59,419 bases of DNA from JAGOVB01 sp964577365 (GCA_964577365.1 CAZNYP010000005.1:1-59419), one strand, 5' to 3'. Shown: positions 24,193 to 33,892, numbered from the stretch's first letter. Made by a program: numbers and translations. The notes: generated from the sequence alone by a model not told the origin.

Positions 24193-25122
24193 TTATTCCG
24201 TCAGCCGGAACAACCCAACAGTGTTTGTACTCGGATCATAGGGGATCCTGATAGTGGTGTTAGTGAACACCACGGTCCGCAAGTCTTCCCACCGATCGGT
24301 GAGTTGCTGGACGGTCACACGTTGACCAATCGTTCCGGTGAGGTGAAGTTTGATTTCTCCAGAAGCATCGGAGATGAGAGTCAGTTTGGCAGGTACCGGG
24401 GCAATCCCTACAGTCCTTCCATTCTCGTCCCAGGTGTCGGTTTTGCCGTCCGTGTAACGAACGGTCAACCGGAGGTCGTAGTCGGGGTTACCCCAGACAA
24501 AATCCTCATGGATCATTACCGAACCTCGAGAGTTCACCTTGACCAAGCGTTCGGGAAACCCGCTCGCTGTAGCGGTGTCCTGCTCGTCCACACGTCCGGT
24601 AACCCGGTTGGTGTAGGAGAGTTTGGCACTCACCACCTTCTTGCGAAGGGGTAGTACTTGCCATCGGTCATACTCGAGCGCAACGCTTTCCAGAAAGCCG
24701 TCAGGGAATTCCCAATGACCATCTACCGCGATCATATCGCCGACATAAATGAAATCATTGACCCCGTAGTGCGGGGGAGAACTGGCTGGCCAGACCGCTG
24801 TCGCGATGTAGAGACCAAGAGGAATGTTGGGGTTAAACCCAGATCCCTCAATGAGGAAGTCTTCGGCAAAGTTCAGTTCTTGCTGAATATAAGCCAAGAA
24901 GTCCACATGAGAGTTGAACTTCGTGCTTTTTTGATCGGCATAGAAGTCCACGATGTCGCCAGACTCAGGATCCGACTGAAATACCGAAACGAGTGTGGTA
25001 TACCCGTTGGTCGCCACGTGGTTCTTCCACGCGACCTCCCCGAAAGGGAGGTCTGCACCAACTCCAATCAAGGAGAAGGCGAGGATGGCCAGAATGGCCA
25101 CGAGTTTTTTGAGAGTATTCAC
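24193..25122 (-). CDS. Secreted protein, 309 aa, unknown
   Basis: Start GTG 25122 has AGGAG five bases upstream. A signal peptide (VNTLKKLVAILAILAFSLIGVGA) precedes a 285-residue soluble domain rich in Thr, Asp and Trp, with beta-rich C-terminal part (DLRTVVFTNTTIRIPY). No family recognised. Codon use and GC content differ from greA and the surface-protein gene. It has a full promoter (25198-25226) and shares a terminator at 24153. Probably an acquired accessory gene. Confidence 0.7.
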   Translation of the reverse strand: MNTLKKLVAILAILAFSLIGVGADLPFGEVAWKNHVATNGYTTLVSVFQSDPESGDIVDFYADQKSTKFNSHVDFLAYIQQELNFAEDFLIEGSGFNPNIPLGLYIATAVWPASSPPHYGVNDFIYVGDMIAVDGHWEFPDGFLESVALEYDRWQVLPLRKKVVSAKLSYTNRVTGRVDEQDTATASGFPERLVKVNSRGSVMIHEDFVWGNPDYDLRLTVRYTDGKTDTWDENGRTVGIAPVPAKLTLISDASGEIKLHLTGTIGQRVTVQQLTDRWEDLRTVVFTNTTIRIPYDPSTNTVGLFRLTE

Positions 25123-25197
25123 TGCGTCTCCTTTGTTGGAGGTTTTGGAATGCACGTCTGGTTCGAGAGAACCTAAGTCAACGTACTTTCTGCATAT

Positions 25198-25226
25198 ATT
25201 ATAGCACTTTGACATGGTAAAGTCAA
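25198..25226 (-). promoter_or_regulatory. Promoter of the secreted-protein gene
   Basis: Minus-strand TTGACT (25221-25226), 17-base spacer, TATAAT (25198-25203). Inverted TTGAC/GTCAA arms (25209-25213 and 25222-25226) overlap the -35 box and could be an operator. Confidence 0.75.
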
Positions 25227-25308
25227 TGTGTCGAAATATGGCTCAATATAGGGTGTAAAAGTGACATTGGCTCACTTTTCTGATATACTCATCGTGTAAT
25301 AAAAAGTT

Positions 25309-25773
25309 ATGCAAGAAACACAATATCTCACCAAAGAAAAGTACGCAGATTTAACCAGTGAATTGGAACAATTGCGAAATGTGCGCAGAAAGGAAGTAGC
25401 AGAGAGTCTCGAATATGCAAAAAAGCTCGGTGATCTATCTGAGAATGCGGAATACCACGAAGCTCGTGAAGAACAGGCAAAAGTAGAGGACCGTATTGGA
25501 CATCTCGAGCAGGTTTTAAAGACCGCTAGTATTATCGATGAAAAACATTCATCAGTCGTGTCTATCGGCTCTACGGTAGGTCTACAAAAAGATGGAGAAA
25601 AAGGAGAAAAGACATTTAAAGTTGTCGGCTCTGAAGAAGTTGATACCGATGCAGGAAAAATATCAAACCACTCACCGATCGGCAGTGCACTCATGGGCAA
25701 AGGAAAAGGTGATACAATTACTGTAACCACTCCAAAAGGAAAGGTAAACTACAAGATCGTCAGCATTTCATAA
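25309..25773 (+). CDS. greA: Transcription elongation factor GreA
   Basis: 154 residues: N-terminal coiled coil with the acidic tip GDLSENAEYHEAREE, then the C-terminal FKBP-like domain ending in GKVNYKI. It rescues backtracked RNA polymerase by stimulating transcript cleavage. Promoter GTGACA (25261-25266), 17-base spacer, TATACT (25284-25289), giving a short leader. lysS starts 3 bases behind its stop. Confidence 0.95.
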   Translation: MQETQYLTKEKYADLTSELEQLRNVRRKEVAESLEYAKKLGDLSENAEYHEAREEQAKVEDRIGHLEQVLKTASIIDEKHSSVVSIGSTVGLQKDGEKGEKTFKVVGSEEVDTDAGKISNHSPIGSALMGKGKGDTITVTTPKGKVNYKIVSIS

Positions 25774-25776
25774 TAT

Positions 25777-27219
25777 ATGGCATCATTTGAAGAGCTCCGC
25801 AATACGCGTATTGCAAAGCTCAAAAAGCTACAAGAAGCGGGGATCGACCCATATCCGGCAAAAATTCCGCGTGATTGTTCTCTTGCCGAAGTAAAAAACG
25901 ACTTTCAGGAAGGGAAGACCTTCTCACTCGCAGGACGTATCATGGCTATTCGTGGTCAGGGTGCGATTTTGTTCGTAGTGCTCTATGACGGAACCGAGCG
26001 ATTCCAGCTTGTTTTCAAAAAAGATGTCCTCGACATGAATCTGTTCAACGAAACTGTCGATATCGGAGACTTTATTTCTGGAACAGGCGAACTCTTTACG
26101 ACCGAGCGTGGTGAAAAGAGTCTCCTTGTAAAGAGTTGGGTGATGGGTACAAAGTCTATCGCTCCTCTTCCTGACAAATGGCACGGTATCCAGGATACTG
26201 ATGAACGCTATCGCAAGCGTTACCTCGACATCCTCATGAATACCGAGATCCGCGATCTCCTCATAAAGAAATCAAAATTCTGGGATGTAACTCGTGCGTT
26301 TCTAAAATCAAACGGCTTTCTCGAAGTAGAGACTCCAACACTCGAAGTGACGACTGGTGGCGCAGAAGCGACCCCGTTTAAGACGCATCACAATGACTAT
26401 GATCTCGATGTGTATCTTCGCATTTCTGTCGGAGAACTCTGGCAAAAGAGACTCATGGCTGCGGGACTCCCAAAGACATTTGAGATCGGCCGTGCATATC
26501 GCAACGAAGGGTCTAGTCCCGACCATCTCCAAGAGTTTACCAATATGGAATTCTACTGGGCATATGCAAACTACGAAGATGGGATGAACCTAGTTCGTGA
26601 TCTCTATATCACCATTGCAAAAGAGGTATTTGGTACTACAAAATTTTCAACCAGAGGACACAGCTTTGATCTCGCTGACGAATGGGTAAAAATCGACTAT
26701 GTAGAAGAGGTAAAACGACAGACTGGTATCGATGTATACAGTGCGAGCGAAAAAGAAATGAAGGCAAAGCTCGATGAGCTCAAAGTAAAGTATGAAGGGG
26801 ATAATAAGGAGCGCCTCATCGATACACTATGGAAGTATTGCCGAAAAAACATCTCAGGCCCAGCTTTTCTCGTAAATCACCCAACGATCGTAGGACCGCT
26901 TGCAAAAAATGTACCAGGGAAATCAGTCACTCAGATGTTCCAGCCAATTCTCGCTGGTAGTGAACTCGGAAAAGGATATTCTGAGCTCAATGATCCGATA
27001 GATCAGGCAGAGCGTTTCAATGTACAGCAAAAGCTCATCGAAGGAGGGGACAGTGAAGCGATGATGGCAGATCATGAATTCGTCGAGATGCTCGAACACG
27101 GTATGCCACCTACCTGCGGCTTTGGTTTCGGTGAACGCCTCTTTGCTTTCCTTGCGGACAAACCTCTTCGAGAACTGCAGACATTCCCACTCATGCGACC
27201 AAAAGAAGATAATAAATAA
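25777..27219 (+). CDS. lysS: Lysyl-tRNA synthetase, class II
   Basis: 480 residues. N-terminal OB-fold anticodon domain (AGRIMAIRGQGAILF) and class II catalytic core with motif 1 (FLKSNGFLEVETPTL), motif 2 (FEIGRAYRNEGSSPDHLQEFT) and motif 3 (GFGFGERL). Same operon as greA, an arrangement found widely in bacteria. Confidence 0.97.
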   Translation: MASFEELRNTRIAKLKKLQEAGIDPYPAKIPRDCSLAEVKNDFQEGKTFSLAGRIMAIRGQGAILFVVLYDGTERFQLVFKKDVLDMNLFNETVDIGDFISGTGELFTTERGEKSLLVKSWVMGTKSIAPLPDKWHGIQDTDERYRKRYLDILMNTEIRDLLIKKSKFWDVTRAFLKSNGFLEVETPTLEVTTGGAEATPFKTHHNDYDLDVYLRISVGELWQKRLMAAGLPKTFEIGRAYRNEGSSPDHLQEFTNMEFYWAYANYEDGMNLVRDLYITIAKEVFGTTKFSTRGHSFDLADEWVKIDYVEEVKRQTGIDVYSASEKEMKAKLDELKVKYEGDNKERLIDTLWKYCRKNISGPAFLVNHPTIVGPLAKNVPGKSVTQMFQPILAGSELGKGYSELNDPIDQAERFNVQQKLIEGGDSEAMMADHEFVEMLEHGMPPTCGFGFGERLFAFLADKPLRELQTFPLMRPKEDNK

Positions 27220-27227
27220 GACTATAG

Positions 27228-27248
27228 AGCCCCGAAAGGGGCTTTTTT
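27228..27248 (+). terminator. Terminator of greA-lysS
   Basis: AGCCCC gaaa GGGGCT hairpin followed by TTTTT. Confidence 0.9.
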
Positions 27249-27274
27249 AGTTTTCCACACATTGAAAAATAGGA

Positions 27275-27325
27275 GAGTGGGAAGGAGTGGTATATAATGT
27301 TACCTAAGTGGGAAGAAGTGGTATA
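27275..27325 (+). promoter_or_regulatory. MraZ operator and dcw promoter
   Basis: Two 20-base direct repeats (27275-27294 and 27306-27325), 31 bases apart, each read TGGGA-N5-TGGTA. E. coli MraZ binds TGGGN boxes separated by 5 bases in front of its own gene, so this fits autoregulation. The first repeat overlaps TATAAT (27293-27298). Confidence 0.8.
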
Positions 27326-27335
27326 GATTTAAAAA

Positions 27336-27770
27336 ATGCTCATAGGCGAATACACTCACACAATAGATGACAAAAATAGATTGTCTCTCCCATCAAAATT
27401 CCGCAAGGAAATGGGCAAAAAAGTGGTGCTTACGCCAGGGCTCGATAAATGTATATTCGTTTTCTCACAGACTGAGTGGAAGAAGATCAGCGAAAAGCTG
27501 AGCCAGTCTTCTATGCTCAGTGCCGATAGCCGAAGTTTCAATCGTTTTCTCCTCGGAGGGGCGGTCGAAACAGAGGTCGATTCGATCGGACGTATTTTGA
27601 TTCCAGACTTTCTAAAGTCTCGGGCTACACTATCATCAAAAGTCGCAGTCGTGGGTGTTCAGACCCGCGTCGAGCTCTGGAGTGAGGGTGCATGGTCTGA
27701 GTATAAAAAAGTCGTTGAAAAAGAAGCAGATACGCTCGCAGAAAAACTCGGCCAGGTGGGAATGCTCTGA
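27336..27770 (+). CDS. mraZ: Transcriptional regulator MraZ
   Basis: 144 residues with two AbrB-like SpoVT domains: GEYTHTIDDKNRLSLPSKFR and ETEVDSIGRILIPDFLK are the two DxxGR-type motifs. It represses the division and cell-wall cluster. The two operator-like repeats just upstream support autoregulation. The stop overlaps rsmH by one base (TGATG). Confidence 0.95.
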   Translation: MLIGEYTHTIDDKNRLSLPSKFRKEMGKKVVLTPGLDKCIFVFSQTEWKKISEKLSQSSMLSADSRSFNRFLLGGAVETEVDSIGRILIPDFLKSRATLSSKVAVVGVQTRVELWSEGAWSEYKKVVEKEADTLAEKLGQVGML

Positions 27771-28633
27771 TGAGTGAGTACGTCCACAAAACCGTTCTTT
27801 TACATGAATCCATAAACGGTCTCAACCTCCATGACGGGAGTGTGTACCTCGACGGTACACTCGGCTCGGGAGGACATGCGCTCATGGCCCAGGAAAAAGG
27901 GGCACGAGTGATAGGACTGGATCGAGACGAAGGAGCACTCGCACGCAGTCGCGAGAGACTCAATACCGATGCCATTTTAATACACGAAAGCTACCGAAAC
28001 CTAGACAAAGTCCTCGCTGACCTCAATATCCCGCACGTAGACGCCATCATGCTCGATCTAGGGCTCTCTTCTGATCAGTTTGAAACATCAGGACGCGGGT
28101 TTACTTTCCAAAAAGACGAGCCACTCCTCATGACTTTTGACGAAAAGGCAGAACTCACCGCACGAGAGATCGTAAATACCTGGGACGAGGAAAACATCGC
28201 CGACATCATTTACGGCTACGGAGAAGAGCGCTATGCCCGCAGGATTGCCAAAAACATCGTCGCATCCCGCCCGATCGACACCACATTTCAACTCGTCGAT
28301 GTCGTCAAACGGTCTGTCCCATTCCACTTTGGTCGTCTCAATCCCGCTACAAAGACATTTCAGGCGCTCCGCATCACGGTAAACGACGAGATCAATACAC
28401 TCAAAGACGGGTTGAAAAAGGGATTTGAGGCACTTTCAAAAAACGGTCGTATGGCAGTCATTTCATTTCACAGCCTCGAAGATCGTGTCGTAAAAAACTA
28501 CTTTAGAGACCGAGCAAAAGAAGAAACTGGATTCATTCACACAAAAAAGCCGATTGTTGCATCCGATGAGGAACGTGTACGCAATCCTCGATCACGCAGT
28601 GCAAAGCTCCGCATTATAGAAAAAATAGTATGA
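27770..28633 (+). CDS. rsmH: 16S rRNA m4C1402 methyltransferase RsmH
   Basis: 287 residues. VYLDGTLGSGGHA is the SAM-binding motif, DAIMLDLGLSSDQ the catalytic region, and RITVNDE plus ISFHSLEDR near the C-terminus are family signatures. It methylates C1402 of 16S rRNA (formerly MraW). Overlaps ftsL by 4 bases. Confidence 0.96.
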   Translation: MSEYVHKTVLLHESINGLNLHDGSVYLDGTLGSGGHALMAQEKGARVIGLDRDEGALARSRERLNTDAILIHESYRNLDKVLADLNIPHVDAIMLDLGLSSDQFETSGRGFTFQKDEPLLMTFDEKAELTAREIVNTWDEENIADIIYGYGEERYARRIAKNIVASRPIDTTFQLVDVVKRSVPFHFGRLNPATKTFQALRITVNDEINTLKDGLKKGFEALSKNGRMAVISFHSLEDRVVKNYFRDRAKEETGFIHTKKPIVASDEERVRNPRSRSAKLRIIEKIV

Positions 28634-28947
28634 CCAAAACCATTTCACATCACATATTGTACCGAGAACGACTCTTTTATATTTTAGTCGTGGGAATCAT
28701 TGGTCTAGGCATTGCGTATGCAGGACTCGTGCACTCAACCGTTCAAAATGTCATCAGCCGAGAAGCATTGCTCAAACAAAACCGCAATCAAAGCGGGGAG
28801 ATCGGACTACTCGAGGCTCACTATTTCTCTCTGAAAAATTCTATCACCCTCGCTGTGGCCAAGGACCTCGGTTATACCGAACTACAGCCGACCTATATCC
28901 TCGAGAAGAACCAAGGAGTTGCTCGTTCAACTTCGAATGAAATATAA
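28630..28947 (+). CDS. ftsL: FtsL-like division protein
   Basis: 105 residues with one membrane helix (about 15-36) and a periplasmic coiled coil (ISREALLKQNRNQSGEIGLLEAHYFSL), followed by LGYTE. The call rests on topology and on position between rsmH and ftsI. FtsL links FtsB and FtsQ to activate septal wall synthesis. Confidence 0.75.
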   Translation: MTKTISHHILYRERLFYILVVGIIGLGIAYAGLVHSTVQNVISREALLKQNRNQSGEIGLLEAHYFSLKNSITLAVAKDLGYTELQPTYILEKNQGVARSTSNEI

Positions 28948-30610
28948 CCACGTCATAAGAATCCGAATCATTTTGTTTCTGGCTATTGCCGGTGCACTCG
29001 TCCTCGTCCTCAAACTCTACCAGGTCCAGATCCACGAAGGGGAGACATATGCAAACCGTGCGACCCGTCAGTACGAACATCGAAGTACCCCGATTTTTGA
29101 TCGAGGGACTATTTTCTTTACCTCAAAAGATGGCAACAAACAAAGCGCAGCGACGATTCACGAAGGAGTAGGTCTTGCGATCAATCCAAAAGAAATCATC
29201 GACCCCATCGCTGTATACGATGTCCTGAAGGCGCATGTAGCGGTGGACAAGGACGAATTCCTCGAAAAAGCGAGCAAAAAAGACGACCCCTACGAAGAGA
29301 TCGCTCGGCGCCTCGAGTCTGAGACGGGAGACACCATCCGAGCCCTAAAGATCCCCGGAGTCATCATATATCGTGATACATGGCGTCTATATCCTGCAGA
29401 GCGTGTCGCATCACATGCGATCGGCCTCATGGGATACAAAGGCGATGAACTGCGTGGTCGATACGGTCTCGAGAGTTTTTATGACGAAGTTCTTACTCAG
29501 AAAAAGCGAGGCCAATTTCTCGGTTTCTTTTCTGAACGCAGTCCACTCGGAGATGTGATCACCTCACTCGAACCATCAGTACAAAACTATGTCGAGACGA
29601 TCCTCACCTCGACCAAAGAAAAATGGAGTCCCGATGAAATAGGGGCAATCGTCATGGATCCGATGACGGGGAGCATCGTCGCTATGTCGGCGCTCCCAAA
29701 TTTCAATCCAAATGACGTTTCAAAAGAGAAAAATCCTCGTGTCTTTTCAAATCCGCTCGTCGAAAATGCATACGAAATGGGATCGATCATAAAGCCGCTC
29801 ACCATGGCGATCGCCCTCGACACCGGTGCCGTCACTCCACAGACGACCTACAACGACAAGGGGACGATCACGGTGAACAACAAGAAAATTTCAAACTATG
29901 ACGGCAAGGCGCGTGGTGTCGTACCGATGCAGGAGATTCTCAGCCAGTCGCTCAACGTCGGTGTTGCCTTTATTGTACAAAAAATGGGATTTGCCCAGAT
30001 CCCGACATACTACAAAAAGTTTGGTTTTGGCGATATCACCGGTGTCGATCAGCCAAATGAAACAAAAGGCATCGCAACCAACCTCAACAGTCCTCGCGAT
30101 GTCGAGCATATCACTATGGGATATGGACAAGGGATATCGATGAGTCCGATATCGACCGTACGGGCGCTCTCGGTGCTTGCAAACGGTGGGGTGCTCGTGC
30201 GTCCACACCTCGCCCAGTCAGTAGAGCGTGATGATGGGAGCATCGAACCTATTGCAAATATTCAGCCGGTCCAGGTTTTGAAAAAGGAAACCACCGAGAT
30301 CGTGACCAAGATGCTCGTCGAGGTGGTCGACAAGGCACTTCGTCAGGGAGAGGTGAAAATGCCACGCTATAGCATCGCCGCAAAGACTGGTACGGCTCAG
30401 ATTGCAGATCCGGTCCAGGGAGGGTATTATACCGACAGGTATCTGCACTCATTTTTCGGCTATTTCCCGGCGTACAATCCAAAATTCATCGTTTTCCTCT
30501 ACCAAGTCCACCCGAAAAATGCAGCCTATGCCTCTGAGACTCTGACGTACCCATTTATCGATATTGCAAAATTTTTGATAAATTATTACGATATACCACC
30601 TGACCGATGA
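28937..30610 (+). CDS. ftsI: Septal transpeptidase FtsI (PBP3)
   Basis: 557 residues: one membrane helix near the N-terminus, dimerisation domain, transpeptidase domain with GSIIKP (SxxK), SQSLNVG (SxN) and KTGTAQ (KTG). It cross-links septal peptidoglycan. ATG 28937 (MKYNHVIRIR) is preferred to a TTG six codons upstream. Overlaps ftsL by 11 bases and murF by 4. Confidence 0.94.
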   Translation: MKYNHVIRIRIILFLAIAGALVLVLKLYQVQIHEGETYANRATRQYEHRSTPIFDRGTIFFTSKDGNKQSAATIHEGVGLAINPKEIIDPIAVYDVLKAHVAVDKDEFLEKASKKDDPYEEIARRLESETGDTIRALKIPGVIIYRDTWRLYPAERVASHAIGLMGYKGDELRGRYGLESFYDEVLTQKKRGQFLGFFSERSPLGDVITSLEPSVQNYVETILTSTKEKWSPDEIGAIVMDPMTGSIVAMSALPNFNPNDVSKEKNPRVFSNPLVENAYEMGSIIKPLTMAIALDTGAVTPQTTYNDKGTITVNNKKISNYDGKARGVVPMQEILSQSLNVGVAFIVQKMGFAQIPTYYKKFGFGDITGVDQPNETKGIATNLNSPRDVEHITMGYGQGISMSPISTVRALSVLANGGVLVRPHLAQSVERDDGSIEPIANIQPVQVLKKETTEIVTKMLVEVVDKALRQGEVKMPRYSIAAKTGTAQIADPVQGGYYTDRYLHSFFGYFPAYNPKFIVFLYQVHPKNAAYASETLTYPFIDIAKFLINYYDIPPDR

Positions 30611-31830
30611 AATCCATTTTAAAGAAAATAATAGTAGAAATACTCATATTCGAAGCACGCCTCGTACTCAAAAAGTACAAGCCTTTTATCATTGCCGTCA
30701 CGGGGAGTGTGGGGAAGACGTCGACCAAAGACGCTATATATACCGTCTTGTCTTCAAAATTCAAAGTCCGAAAGAGTGAAAAGAGTTTCAATAGCGAATT
30801 CGGTGTACCACTCACTATCCTCGGTCGTCCGAGTGGCTGGCATTCGCCACGGATCTGGCTCGGCAATATTTTTCACGGTCTCGATCTCATCCTTTTTGGC
30901 TATGATTATCCAAAATACCTCGTCCTCGAGGTGGGAGCTGATCATCCAGGTGATATACGCAATATCACAAAGTGGGTTCATCCCGACATCTCGATCATCA
31001 CAAAGGTGAGCAAGGTGCCGGTGCATGTAGAATTTTTCAAAAGTCCGGTAGAAGTAGCTGTAGAAAAAGCATACCTCGCAAAAGGACTCACTCCAGGCGG
31101 TACTCTCATTTTGTCCAAAGAGCTCGATATCACCGCGCCTCAAGCAGGAAAGACACTGTATTTTGATAGTGAAAATATAAAAAGTGTCGAAGTAGCATAC
31201 GACGGTCGACCGATCGGTATGAATATTGTTTTGAATATTGATGGTGAAGAGAAAACGATCACTACAAAAGGTGTCATCGGTGATCACCATGTCTATCCGC
31301 TCGTCATCGCGATCATGACCGGCAAGGCCGTAGGGATGACCCTGGATGAGGCTATAGTGGCCCTAGGACGACACAAAGCTCCGACTGGCCGTATGAATGT
31401 GCTCATGGGCAAAAACGATATGACGCTCATCGATGATACGTACAACTCTTCGCCCGACGCCCTCCACAGTGCTCTCACCACGCTCAAAGGTGTCACTGGT
31501 CCTCGACGTGTAGCAATCCTTGGAGACATGTTAGAGCTTGGAAAATATGCAGTAGAGGAGCATGCAAAAGCAGGGCAGTACGCACGTACCTGCGCGGATC
31601 TCGTGATCTCAGTAGGACTCCGAGCTCGAGGGATGCATGCGCACCACCATTTCAACACCTCGATAGAAGGTGCAGAAAAAATCCCAGCGCTTTTGAAGGC
31701 AGGGGATGTCGTTCTCATAAAGGGGTCTCAAGGGATACGAATGGAGCGGATCGCAAAGGCGCTTCTTGACCCAAGCCTTAATTCTGCTAATGTATTAGTA
31801 CGCCAGGAAAAGGAATGGCAAAATAAGTAG
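30607..31830 (+). CDS. murF: MurF-type Mur ligase
   Basis: 407 residues. P-loop TGSVGKTSTKD near residue 32, LEVGADHPGDI, and IDDTYNSSPDA near residue 275 mark a MurF-type ligase that adds D-Ala-D-Ala to the UDP-MurNAc peptide. The usual N-terminal UDP-binding domain (about 80 residues) is replaced by a short basic helix, so substrate recognition may be altered. Last gene of the mraZ cluster; tRNA-Glu follows 7 bases after. Confidence 0.88.
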   Translation: MKSILKKIIVEILIFEARLVLKKYKPFIIAVTGSVGKTSTKDAIYTVLSSKFKVRKSEKSFNSEFGVPLTILGRPSGWHSPRIWLGNIFHGLDLILFGYDYPKYLVLEVGADHPGDIRNITKWVHPDISIITKVSKVPVHVEFFKSPVEVAVEKAYLAKGLTPGGTLILSKELDITAPQAGKTLYFDSENIKSVEVAYDGRPIGMNIVLNIDGEEKTITTKGVIGDHHVYPLVIAIMTGKAVGMTLDEAIVALGRHKAPTGRMNVLMGKNDMTLIDDTYNSSPDALHSALTTLKGVTGPRRVAILGDMLELGKYAVEEHAKAGQYARTCADLVISVGLRARGMHAHHHFNTSIEGAEKIPALLKAGDVVLIKGSQGIRMERIAKALLDPSLNSANVLVRQEKEWQNK

Positions 31831-31837
31831 TTCTCAC

Positions 31838-31909
31838 GGCCCTATCGTCTATCGGCTAGGACAAGGCCTTCTCAAGGCTTAAAGCAGGGTTCGATTCCCT
31901 GTAGGGTCA
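31838..31909 (+). tRNA. tRNA-Glu(CUC)
   Basis: Acceptor GGCCCTA/TAGGGTC, anticodon loop TTCTCAA with CTC at 31871-31873, T-arm CAGGG TTCGATT CCCTG. CCA is not encoded. It is probably co-transcribed with the murF operon. Confidence 0.95.
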
Positions 31910-31965
31910 CAAATATCAGAAATAATATATGCTACAATTATTTCAATTACCATTAATTAATATTT

Positions 31966-32229
31966 ATGAGTTCATCATTTAAAGGCATTTTAAGCGTTAT
32001 CATTTCTGCATTATTCTTTTTTCCTTGGGTCTGGTTAGCTATTTTTCATGTTAAATTGTCTGCTTCTGTAGCCCTAATAGTTGGACTGATCGCAGCAATA
32101 ATAGCTGTCGTACTTGGATTTCAGGCGAGAAAAGGAGGTTCTCGGGCATGGGGGACAGCTGGTATGACGTTGGGAATAATTTCTATTATTTTGAGTGTAG
32201 TGAATCTTATTGCTATCAGTCTTGCATAA
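31966..32229 (+). CDS. Small membrane protein, 87 aa (DUF4190-like)
   Basis: Three transmembrane helices, with a G.QARKGGSRAWGTAGMTLG loop between helices 2 and 3 that is typical of DUF4190-type proteins (repeated glycine-rich helices). Function unknown. AT-rich, unlike the adjacent accessory genes. Overlaps the next gene. Confidence 0.6.
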   Translation: MSSSFKGILSVIISALFFFPWVWLAIFHVKLSASVALIVGLIAAIIAVVLGFQARKGGSRAWGTAGMTLGIISIILSVVNLIAISLA

Positions 32230-32530
32230 AAAAATTAAAGTTGTAGTAATAGTTAGTTTCATTTTCATTAGTACACTTTTATTATTTTTCTCTTCTGACT
32301 TACTTGTTGAGGCACTTGGTGGTAATAAAAACCTATGGTTTTGGACATTAACAATTCTAGGGTTAGTGACTACATCAGTCTTAGGGTATTTTGATGCAAG
32401 ACATCCATCAGAATACACTGAGGCCAATAAAATAGCTCATACTCCACATAACGTATATGGACTATATGCTCTCATATATTTCGTAATGTTTTTTATACTT
32501 TTCTACTTATACCTTTATTTAACAAAATAA
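32222..32530 (+). CDS. Membrane protein, about 102 aa
   Basis: Three hydrophobic helices (about residues 5-24, 40-58 and 78-98). No family recognised. No ATG is available: TTG 32222 (overlapping the previous stop by 8 bases) or TTG 32210 must be used. Followed by 44 bases with no feature beyond a TATAAT. Confidence 0.5.
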   Translation: MHKKIKVVVIVSFIFISTLLLFFSSDLLVEALGGNKNLWFWTLTILGLVTTSVLGYFDARHPSEYTEANKIAHTPHNVYGLYALIYFVMFFILFYLYLYLTK

Positions 32531-32574
32531 AATCAGCCGGTCAGGATGGTCCTCGTGGTATAATTTAATACACA

Positions 32575-32763
32575 ATGAAAAAAATAATAATCCCAATAAT
32601 CCTACTCGCACTCATCATAAGTGGGTATGTAGTCTATAGGATGGATCAGAATAAAATCTGTCCCGCGTACTTTGATCCTGTAATTGCAAAAAATATATTT
32701 ACTGGAGAGACAAAGACATTCTCTAATTCTTGTGAAGTTTCTCTTTGGTGGAAAGTAAAATAA
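32575..32763 (+). CDS. Small membrane-anchored protein, 62 aa
   Basis: One N-terminal helix (residues 4-22) then a 38-residue external part with two Cys (KICP and NSCE), which may form a disulfide. TATAAT at 32559-32564 gives a very short leader. Unknown function. The MFS gene follows 13 bases after the stop. Confidence 0.6.
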   Translation: MKKIIIPIILLALIISGYVVYRMDQNKICPAYFDPVIAKNIFTGETKTFSNSCEVSLWWKVK

Positions 32764-32776
32764 TTTTCGATATCAT

Positions 32777-33892
32777 ATGAACCGTATCCTTCAAATGATG
32801 AGTCTCAACGGCCTTGGGCTGGGCCTCGTCAGTGTCTTTATCCCTATATACCTCCTCGAGCTGGGCTATCCATTTTATATGGTGATGCTCTGGCTCATCA
32901 TCCACCACGGCACACTCCTCATCGGTGCGTTTGTCACCGTGTATATCTCAAATCGTATCGGCCTCATCCGCTGTCTGTATATCCGTTTTGTTCTCCTCAT
33001 TGCATCACTCCTCCTTCTCTTTGTATTGCCGAGTTATCCGATCCTCTTTTATATCATTCCGATCATCTCAGGATTTGAGTCAGCACTGTACTGGATCCCG
33101 CTCAATATCCTATTCGTCCGAAAGACCGAAACAAAAACGATGGGGAGCTCGATGAGTAAATTCTTCAACTATCCAAAAATCATCGGTCTCTTTGCGCCAC
33201 TCATCGGTGCATTTATCATTACAAAATTCAGCTACCCAGTATTGTTCTTTATAGCGATGTGTCTCGTCTTTGTATCCATGATCCCGCTCCTGCCGCTGCG
33301 ATCAGAAAAAACACATTTTAGATTTACCTGGGCTGCGGTGAAAGAAATATGGCAGAAAAACAAAGTCTATTTCATCCCTGAGATCGTCGACAATTTCGCC
33401 GAGGATGCGGGAGTGATCCTCACCCTCTTTATATATCTGAATCTCCTCAATGTTCTCGACATTGGCTGGATCGGTACGGTGACCTCGCTCGTCGTTGTAC
33501 TCTTTACCTATTTCGTAGGGGATATGACCGATACAAAAAACAAGCACAAGCTCATCCGAGTAGGTGCGGTACTCCTCTCACTCTCGTGGTGTATAAACTT
33601 TGTGATAGGGGAATTCATCCCATATATCTGGCTTTTCTATATTGCGACCATCATTACTACACTCTCGCTCAAGACGTTTCTCGTCCCGTATCAGAGCCTC
33701 ATGTTCAACTCTGCGCGAGCCTCTCACGATGCACAGTTTCTCGTCTTACGTGAAGTACCGACGATCATCGGACGATTTATCGTCTACGGTCTCGCACTCG
33801 CTCTGCACAATCATTTGCCTGTAGTCTTTCTCATTATCGCACTCGTCTTTGTATACTTTTGGTTTTTTGATACGCGAAAACTGGCTTCATAA
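32777..33892 (+). CDS. MFS-type transporter
   Basis: 371 residues with about 11 to 12 hydrophobic helices and the MFS loop NRIGLIRCLYIRF between helices 2 and 3. A central cytoplasmic loop (LRSEKTHFRFTWAAV) splits the two halves. Substrate unknown. It lies behind a small membrane protein, probably as one unit. Confidence 0.75.
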   Translation: MNRILQMMSLNGLGLGLVSVFIPIYLLELGYPFYMVMLWLIIHHGTLLIGAFVTVYISNRIGLIRCLYIRFVLLIASLLLLFVLPSYPILFYIIPIISGFESALYWIPLNILFVRKTETKTMGSSMSKFFNYPKIIGLFAPLIGAFIITKFSYPVLFFIAMCLVFVSMIPLLPLRSEKTHFRFTWAAVKEIWQKNKVYFIPEIVDNFAEDAGVILTLFIYLNLLNVLDIGWIGTVTSLVVVLFTYFVGDMTDTKNKHKLIRVGAVLLSLSWCINFVIGEFIPYIWLFYIATIITTLSLKTFLVPYQSLMFNSARASHDAQFLVLREVPTIIGRFIVYGLALALHNHLPVVFLIIALVFVYFWFFDTRKLAS

